Source: Bordetella parapertussis
GTDB lineage: Bacteria > Pseudomonadota > Gammaproteobacteria > Burkholderiales > Burkholderiaceae_D
Direction of reading: 5' to 3'
Assembly (NCBI GenBank): GCA_945883145.1
Contig: CAMCXB010000077.1
Location: 1 to 9,889 of the forward strand
DNA: 9,889 bases
The notes beneath the pieces were generated by a model that did no database searches, was not told the DNA's origin, and saw only the letters and a program-made list of their open reading frames with translations. Position numbers and translations under genes: made by a program. This document shows, one piece after another, positions 6,225 through 9,889 of the stretch. Within the stretch, counting starts at the first letter, position 1; each line of letters starts with the position of its first letter.

Positions 6225-6713
6225 TTAAATCACTTCTGCTTTTTCGATGACCACTTCTTCAGCAGGCATGTCGGTAAACATACTCTTGGGTTTGGTTTTC
6301 ATACTGCCTATAGCATCTACTACATCGATGCCATCAACGACTTTGCCAAATACACAATAGCCCCAGCCATCTGATCCTGGATAGTCTAAAAATTCATTGT
6401 CATTCACATTGATAAAGAATTGTGCTGTAGCAGAATGCGGATCGGATGTGCGTGCCATCGCAACACTGTAATGTGCATTCTTTAATCCATTTGATGCCTC
6501 ATTTTCAACTGGATCACGCGTTGGCTTTTGCTTTAGGCTAGCTTCATAGCCACCACCTTGAATCATAAAGCCATCAATCACGCGATGAAAAATCGTGCCA
6601 TCGTAGTGACCGGAGTTCACATAGGCGAGAAAATTTTCTACAGTCTGTGGTGCTTTTTCTGAATCAAGTTCTAGTGTGATGTCGCCGTGATTCGTGTTAA
6701 GTAAGACCTTCAT
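6225..6713 (-). CDS. ppiB: Cytoplasmic peptidyl-prolyl cis-trans isomerase, cyclophilin type
   Basis: This is a cyclophilin that speeds cis-trans isomerisation of X-Pro bonds. It has 162 residues and no signal peptide, so it should act in the cytoplasm, like E. coli PpiB (164 residues). The active site is intact: FHRVIDGFMIQGGG carries Arg44, Phe49 and Gln52, and VAMARTSDPHSATAQFFINVND with FLDYPG and GWGYCVFGKVVDG completes the fold. The start is supported by AGGA ten bases upstream. It is similar throughout to the next gene upstream (6769-7335), so the two look like duplicates sent to different compartments. lpxH follows 7 bp after its stop. Confidence 0.95.
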   Translation of the reverse strand: MKVLLNTNHGDITLELDSEKAPQTVENFLAYVNSGHYDGTIFHRVIDGFMIQGGGYEASLKQKPTRDPVENEASNGLKNAHYSVAMARTSDPHSATAQFFINVNDNEFLDYPGSDGWGYCVFGKVVDGIDVVDAIGSMKTKPKSMFTDMPAEEVVIEKAEVI

Positions 6714-6736
6714 ACAGATTCCTAATTAAATAAAAA

Positions 6737-6766
6737 AATATAGTGTGAAAATAAACTGATTGAAAA
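6737..6766 (-). promoter_or_regulatory. Possible internal promoter for ppiB-lpxH
   Basis: In the 55-bp gap between the two cyclophilin genes the minus strand reads TTTTCA (6766-6761; four of six -35 bases), an 18-bp spacer and TATATT (6742-6737; five of six -10 bases). The gap has no terminator hairpin, so ppiB may be read both from here and from upstream of the first cyclophilin gene. Confidence 0.3.
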
Positions 6767-6768
6767 CT

Positions 6769-7335
6769 TTATTCGATGATGCGTGCAGATTCGATAACAA
6801 CTGCTGAGGTGGGTTGATCGCGTCGATTGGTTTCAACACCTTTCATTTTTTCTATCACTTCTGTGCCTTTGATAACTTTGCCAAATACGGCATAGCCCCA
6901 GCCATCTTGTCCTGGATAGTCCAGAAAGCTATTGTTATTTACATTGATAAAAAATTGCGCACTAGCTGAATGCGGATCAGCAGTACGTGCCATGGCTATG
7001 GTGTAGGTCTGATTTTTTAAACCATTCTTTGCTTCATTTTGTATAGGAGAGCGTGTTGTCTTTTCTTTCATGCTTTTATCGTAACCACCACCTTGCACCA
7101 TGAAGCCATTAATAATGCGATGAAAAATAGTGCCATTGTAGAAACCATCTTTCACATACTTAAGAAAATTATCAGCTGAAAGTGGCGCTTTATCTGGATA
7201 AACCTCAATCACTATCTCACCCATATTCGTTTTCATTTCTACTTTTGGTGCATTTTGAGCAAGGCCGGAAATACTAGCTAGTGCCAACACACTGCTAACG
7301 ACCAATTTCAAATAAAGACTAGATACAATACGCAT
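6769..7335 (-). CDS. ppiA: Periplasmic peptidyl-prolyl cis-trans isomerase, cyclophilin type
   Basis: This is a secreted cyclophilin of 188 residues that would catalyse prolyl isomerisation of envelope proteins during folding. The N-terminus is a Sec signal peptide: Arg2, Lys10, a hydrophobic stretch of about 11-23, and a likely signal peptidase I site G-L-A|Q-N after Ala26. The mature domain keeps the active site: FHRIINGFMVQGGG with Arg73, Phe78 and Gln81, then IAMARTADPHSASAQFFINV and GWGYAVFGKVIKG. A clear Shine-Dalgarno (AAGGAA) lies 6 bases before the ATG. It is the first gene of the minus-strand block. The symbol follows E. coli usage for the periplasmic member; one-to-one orthology is not shown. 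Confidence 0.93.
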   Translation of the reverse strand: MRIVSSLYLKLVVSSVLALASISGLAQNAPKVEMKTNMGEIVIEVYPDKAPLSADNFLKYVKDGFYNGTIFHRIINGFMVQGGGYDKSMKEKTTRSPIQNEAKNGLKNQTYTIAMARTADPHSASAQFFINVNNNSFLDYPGQDGWGYAVFGKVIKGTEVIEKMKGVETNRRDQPTSAVVIESARIIE

Positions 7336-7407
7336 GTTATTTTCCTTTTATTTGTCAACTAATTCTTAAGTTGATGATGCTTGTTTAGTAGAAGGCCTAA
7401 GCTTCAA

Positions 7408-7416
7408 TGTTATACT
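7408..7416 (+). promoter_or_regulatory. Extended -10 promoter for cysS
   Basis: TGTTATACT at 7408-7416 is an extended -10 (TGn plus TATACT, five of six bases). No good -35 is placed 16-18 bp upstream, which extended -10 promoters can tolerate. The same bases read TATAAC on the minus strand (7414-7409), which with TTGATA (7440-7435) could be a poor divergent promoter for the cyclophilin block, though the 20-bp spacer is too long. Transcription from the plus-strand site would give cysS a leader of roughly 118 nt. I see no riboswitch in 7336-7540. Confidence 0.45.
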
Positions 7417-7540
7417 ACGGGCTGATTCGCATTTTATCAAACTACGCCTTACTAAGACCTTGATCTTACAGGTTGCGAATAAAACCAACCCGCCAATTAT
7501 TAGTTTTGACTTTAATCATTTGGCTCGCTTAGATTCATCC

Positions 7541-8929
7541 ATGAGTGTTTTGAAAATCTACAATACCCTTGCGCGTGACAAGCAAGTTTTTGTTCCTATC
7601 GAGCCGGGAAAAGTACGCCTGTATGTATGCGGTATGACGGTGTATGATTTTTGTCATCTTGGCCATGCGCGTGTCATGGTGGTGTTCGATATGATTCAGC
7701 GTTGGTTACGTGCGCAACATTTCGATGTGACTTATGTACGTAATATCACCGACATTGATGACAAAATTATTCGACGTGCTGTTGAAAATAAAGAATCGAT
7801 ATCTGCTTTAACCCAACGTTATATTGATGCCATGCATGAAGATGCAGCAGAATTGGGTGTAGAGCGTCCTGATCATGAACCTCGCGCGACTGCTTACGTA
7901 CCACAAATGCTGAATTTGATTGGAGCTCTTGAAAAAAATGGCTTGGCTTATCAAGCTAAAGATGGGGATGTGAATTTTTCAGTGCGTGACTTTGCTGGTT
8001 ACGGCAAGCTTTCTGGTAAATCTTTAGATGATTTGCGTGCAGGTGAACGTGTTGATGTTAACAACACAAAACGTGATCCACTTGATTTCGTTTTATGGAA
8101 AGCTTCACGCGAAGAAGAACCGCAAGAAGTGAAATGGGATTCTAAATGGGGTAGTGGTCGCCCTGGTTGGCATATTGAATGTTCAGCTATGTCTTGCGAT
8201 TTGTTAGGTCAGCACTTCGATATTCATGGTGGCGGACAAGATCTGCAATTCCCACATCATGAAAATGAAGTAGCACAATCTGAAGGTGCAAGTGGTACGC
8301 AGTTTGTTAATTATTGGATGCACAACGGTTTTGTGCGTATTGATAATGAAAAAATGTCTAAATCATTAGGAAATTTTTTCACGATACGTGAGGTTTTGCA
8401 AAATTATGACGCAGAAGTAATTCGCTTTTTCATATTAAGAGCGCATTATCGCAGTCCGTTAAATTATTCTGATATCCATCTTGATGATGCACGTACTGCA
8501 TTAGCAAGATTGTATGTGGCTTTAAAAACAACTGCACCTGAAGCTACCCCAATTGATTGGAATGAGTCTCATGCACAGCGCTTTGCTGATGCAATGAATG
8601 ATGATTTCAATACACCGATTGCGATGGCTGTTTTATTTGACTTGGCTAGTGAAGTCAACAAGCATCATTCAGTTGCTCTGTCATCGCAGTTGAAAGGCTT
8701 GGCAAATATCATAGGACTGTTAGAGCGCGAGCCTAAGCAGTTTCTACAAGCAGGTGGTGCAGAAGATGGATTATCGGATGATGATGTGCATGCATTGATA
8801 GCAGCGCGTGCACAAGCAAAGCAAGAGAAAAATTTTAGCGAATCGGATCGTATTCGCGCTGACTTATTAGGTAAGGGGATCGTTCTTGAAGACAAACCTG
8901 GTGGACTCACGGAGTGGAGAAGAGCATAA
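7541..8929 (+). CDS. cysS: Cysteinyl-tRNA synthetase
   Basis: CysS is a class I aminoacyl-tRNA synthetase that activates cysteine with ATP and attaches it to tRNA-Cys. I place the start at ATG 7541 (462 residues, E. coli 461). The frame is open upstream to a TTG at 7460, but those 27 codons have no family resemblance and homologues begin right at LKIYNTL. Signature motifs are all present: the HIGH-type HLGH at 39-42 within VCGMTVYDFCHLGHAR, RNITDIDDKI, GWHIECSAMSC and FPHHENE. The zinc ligands Cys30, Cys214, His239 and Glu243 fit the E. coli ligand spacing. KMSKS is at 271-275. The C-terminal anticodon-binding part ends GIVLEDKPGGLTEWRRA. No Shine-Dalgarno is evident. It is followed after 4 bp by a DNA glycosylase gene, probably in one transcript. 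Confidence 0.97.
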   Translation: MSVLKIYNTLARDKQVFVPIEPGKVRLYVCGMTVYDFCHLGHARVMVVFDMIQRWLRAQHFDVTYVRNITDIDDKIIRRAVENKESISALTQRYIDAMHEDAAELGVERPDHEPRATAYVPQMLNLIGALEKNGLAYQAKDGDVNFSVRDFAGYGKLSGKSLDDLRAGERVDVNNTKRDPLDFVLWKASREEEPQEVKWDSKWGSGRPGWHIECSAMSCDLLGQHFDIHGGGQDLQFPHHENEVAQSEGASGTQFVNYWMHNGFVRIDNEKMSKSLGNFFTIREVLQNYDAEVIRFFILRAHYRSPLNYSDIHLDDARTALARLYVALKTTAPEATPIDWNESHAQRFADAMNDDFNTPIAMAVLFDLASEVNKHHSVALSSQLKGLANIIGLLEREPKQFLQAGGAEDGLSDDDVHALIAARAQAKQEKNFSESDRIRADLLGKGIVLEDKPGGLTEWRRA

Positions 8930-8933
8930 CCCT

Positions 8934-9578
8934 ATGGGCAGGAAAACAGCTTCATCGTTGTTGAAACCTGATTACTGGGACCAAGCTAAAGCCGAACTCA
9001 TGAAGCGTGATCGCATCATGAAAAAGCTCATTCCTAAATTTGGTGATTTGCAGTTGGTTGGACGTGGAGATCCGTTTGTGACTCTTGCGCGTTCTATTGT
9101 GGGACAACAAATTTCCGTTAAAGCAGCCCAAACAGTTTGGGAACGATTGGTGCTCGTTTGTCCAAAAATGACACCGACTTATATGCTGCGTGCTGGCGAA
9201 GAAAAAATTGCAGCATGTGGTCTTTCCAAGCGTAAGACGGAATACATCCTCGATCTGGCTTTGAATTTCAAAGAAAAACGAGTGCATGCGACTGATTGGG
9301 CTTCGATGGAAGATGAAGAAGTCATCGCTGAATTAACTCACATACGTGGAATCGGTCGCTGGACTGCTGAAATGTTTTTGATTTTCAATCTGCTAAGACC
9401 GAATGTTTTACCCTTGGATGATTTAGGACTCTTACGTGGTATTAGCGTGAATTATTTCTCTGGTGAGCCAGTCTCACGTAGTGATTTACGAGAGGTGGCA
9501 GCTAACTGGGAGCCTTGGAGGACAGTGGCAACATGGTATCTTTGGCGCAGTTTGGATCCAGTGCCGGTAGAATATTGA
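8934..9578 (+). CDS. DNA-3-methyladenine glycosylase II-like protein, AlkA/HhH-GPD family
   Basis: This is a base-excision repair glycosylase expected to remove alkylated purines, leaving an abasic site. From ATG 8934 it has 214 residues; an in-frame TTG at 8886 lies inside cysS and is less likely. The HhH-GPD fold is recognised by SIVGQQISVKAAQTVWERL (the first helical block), the helix-hairpin-helix IRGIGRWTAEMFLIF (Gly139, Gly141, Trp143), and LPLDDLGLLRG, where Asp163 occupies the position of the catalytic aspartate in LPDDYLIK of E. coli AlkA. NWEPWRTVATWYLWRSL matches the AlkA C-terminal helix. It lacks the N-terminal domain of E. coli AlkA (282 residues), as short glycosylases of this family do. 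Its place between cysS and accA is the arrangement I recall from betaproteobacteria. Substrate range is inferred from family only. Confidence 0.9.
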   Translation: MGRKTASSLLKPDYWDQAKAELMKRDRIMKKLIPKFGDLQLVGRGDPFVTLARSIVGQQISVKAAQTVWERLVLVCPKMTPTYMLRAGEEKIAACGLSKRKTEYILDLALNFKEKRVHATDWASMEDEEVIAELTHIRGIGRWTAEMFLIFNLLRPNVLPLDDLGLLRGISVNYFSGEPVSRSDLREVAANWEPWRTVATWYLWRSLDPVPVEY

Positions 9579-9603
9579 CACTTTGATGCAAGAATGGCAT
9601 TTT
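9575..9603 (+). promoter_or_regulatory. Candidate accA promoter
   Basis: A perfect -35 TTGACA (9575-9580) overlaps the glycosylase stop codon. After 17 bp comes CATTTT (9598-9603; three of six -10 bases) preceded by TG at 9595-9596, an extended -10 arrangement. Transcription would begin near 9610 and give a leader of about 40 nt that includes the palindrome at 9622-9637. Confidence 0.4.
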
Positions 9604-9621
9604 CGTCATTCCCAACCCCAA

Positions 9622-9637
9622 GGTCAGAGGTCTGACC
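9622..9637. promoter_or_regulatory. Palindrome in the accA leader
   Basis: GGTCAGA and TCTGACC form a perfect 7-bp inverted repeat separated by GG. As RNA it would fold as a 6-bp stem with an AGGT tetraloop ending 3 nt before the AGGAG ribosome binding site (9641-9645). It could be a repressor operator or a translation-modulating hairpin. No regulator can be named from the sequence. Confidence 0.4.
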
Positions 9638-9650
9638 ACAAGGAGCTAGT

Positions 9651-9889
9651 GTGAGCAAAATAACGTTTCTCGGTTTTGAGCAGCCCATCGCAGAACTCGA
9701 TTCAAAAATTGAAGAGTTGCGATTTGTTCAAGATGATTCCGCAGTCGATATATCAGAAGAAATCGATAGACTCTCGCAAAAGAGTCAGCAACTCACTAAA
9801 GACATCTACGCCAAACTCACGCCCTGGCAAGTCTCACAAATTGCGCGACATCCACAACGTCCTTACACCATGGACTATGTGAATGAAAT
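9651..9889 (+). CDS. accA: Acetyl-CoA carboxylase carboxyltransferase subunit alpha, 3'-truncated by the window edge
   Basis: AccA with AccD forms the carboxyltransferase that moves the carboxyl group from biotin to acetyl-CoA, giving malonyl-CoA for fatty acid synthesis in the cytoplasm. Only about 80 codons are visible, the N-terminal helical region: FLGFEQPIAELDSKIEELR, an acidic coiled segment, then LSQKSQQLTKDIYAKLTPWQ and QIARHPQRPYTMDYV, which is a strong AccA signature. The catalytic region lies beyond the edge. The GTG at 9651 is chosen because AGGAG at 9641-9645 is ideally spaced (5 nt) and the homologous N-terminus begins here. It follows the glycosylase by 72 bp, a gap containing a candidate promoter and a palindrome. 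Confidence 0.93.
   Translation, partial: MSKITFLGFEQPIAELDSKIEELRFVQDDSAVDISEEIDRLSQKSQQLTKDIYAKLTPWQVSQIARHPQRPYTMDYVNE

Noticed and set aside
7350..7460. T-box or other riboswitch upstream of cysS
   Set aside because: T-boxes are not expected in proteobacteria, and I found neither a T-box motif nor a convincing set of stems here.
7460..7540. 27-residue N-terminal extension of CysS from TTG 7460
   Set aside because: The extension has no family similarity, the ATG at 7541 gives the expected length, and homologues begin there.
8886..8933. Upstream TTG start for the DNA glycosylase inside cysS
   Set aside because: It would overlap cysS by 44 bp and add residues unlike the family; ATG 8934 sits 4 bp after the cysS stop.
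9452..9688. Minus-strand open frame spanning the glycosylase end and accA start
   Set aside because: It overlaps two well-supported plus-strand genes and the accA leader and shows no recognisable motif.

Overview
The window reads as ordinary chromosome of a Gram-negative betaproteobacterium, most likely Burkholderiales. LpxH (lipid A synthesis) together with a periplasmic and a cytoplasmic cyclophilin indicates a diderm cell. The order cysS - AlkA-type glycosylase - accA, and the adjacent rnr-rlmB pair, fit betaproteobacteria. The moderately AT-rich composition would suit a freshwater Polynucleobacter-like lineage. The taxon is an inference from gene order and protein character; no search was run.

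Layout. Positions 1-837 (+) hold the 3' part of a GT4-type glycosyltransferase, closed by a hairpin and T-run. Positions 838-1382 hold a tRNA-Leu(CAG) gene on the minus strand with a strong promoter and an intrinsic terminator. Downstream of it on the minus strand lies a degenerate second unit that repeats the tRNA 3' end, its terminator and a palindrome. Next come rnr and rlmB (+, 3 bp apart) and cysE (+). These converge on the minus-strand block ppiA-ppiB-lpxH. A divergent intergenic region of about 200 bp then leads into cysS, an AlkA-like DNA glycosylase (4 bp after cysS) and the first 80 codons of accA, all on the plus strand.

Functions. Most genes are housekeeping: RNA turnover and 23S rRNA modification (rnr, rlmB), cysteine synthesis and charging (cysE, cysS), lipid A and fatty acid synthesis (lpxH, accA), prolyl isomerisation in two compartments (ppiB, ppiA) and base-excision repair. 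None of the protein genes looks like an undescribed system.

The one structure that standard annotation would not explain is the 995-1097 segment. Read on the minus strand it begins like tRNA-Leu, ends in the same acceptor strand plus CCA, and is followed by a near-copy of the tRNA terminator. Its interior, however, is a series of strong hairpins instead of a tRNA core. It may be a decayed tandem tRNA copy invaded by palindromes, a repeat element, or a small structured RNA; the sequence alone cannot decide.
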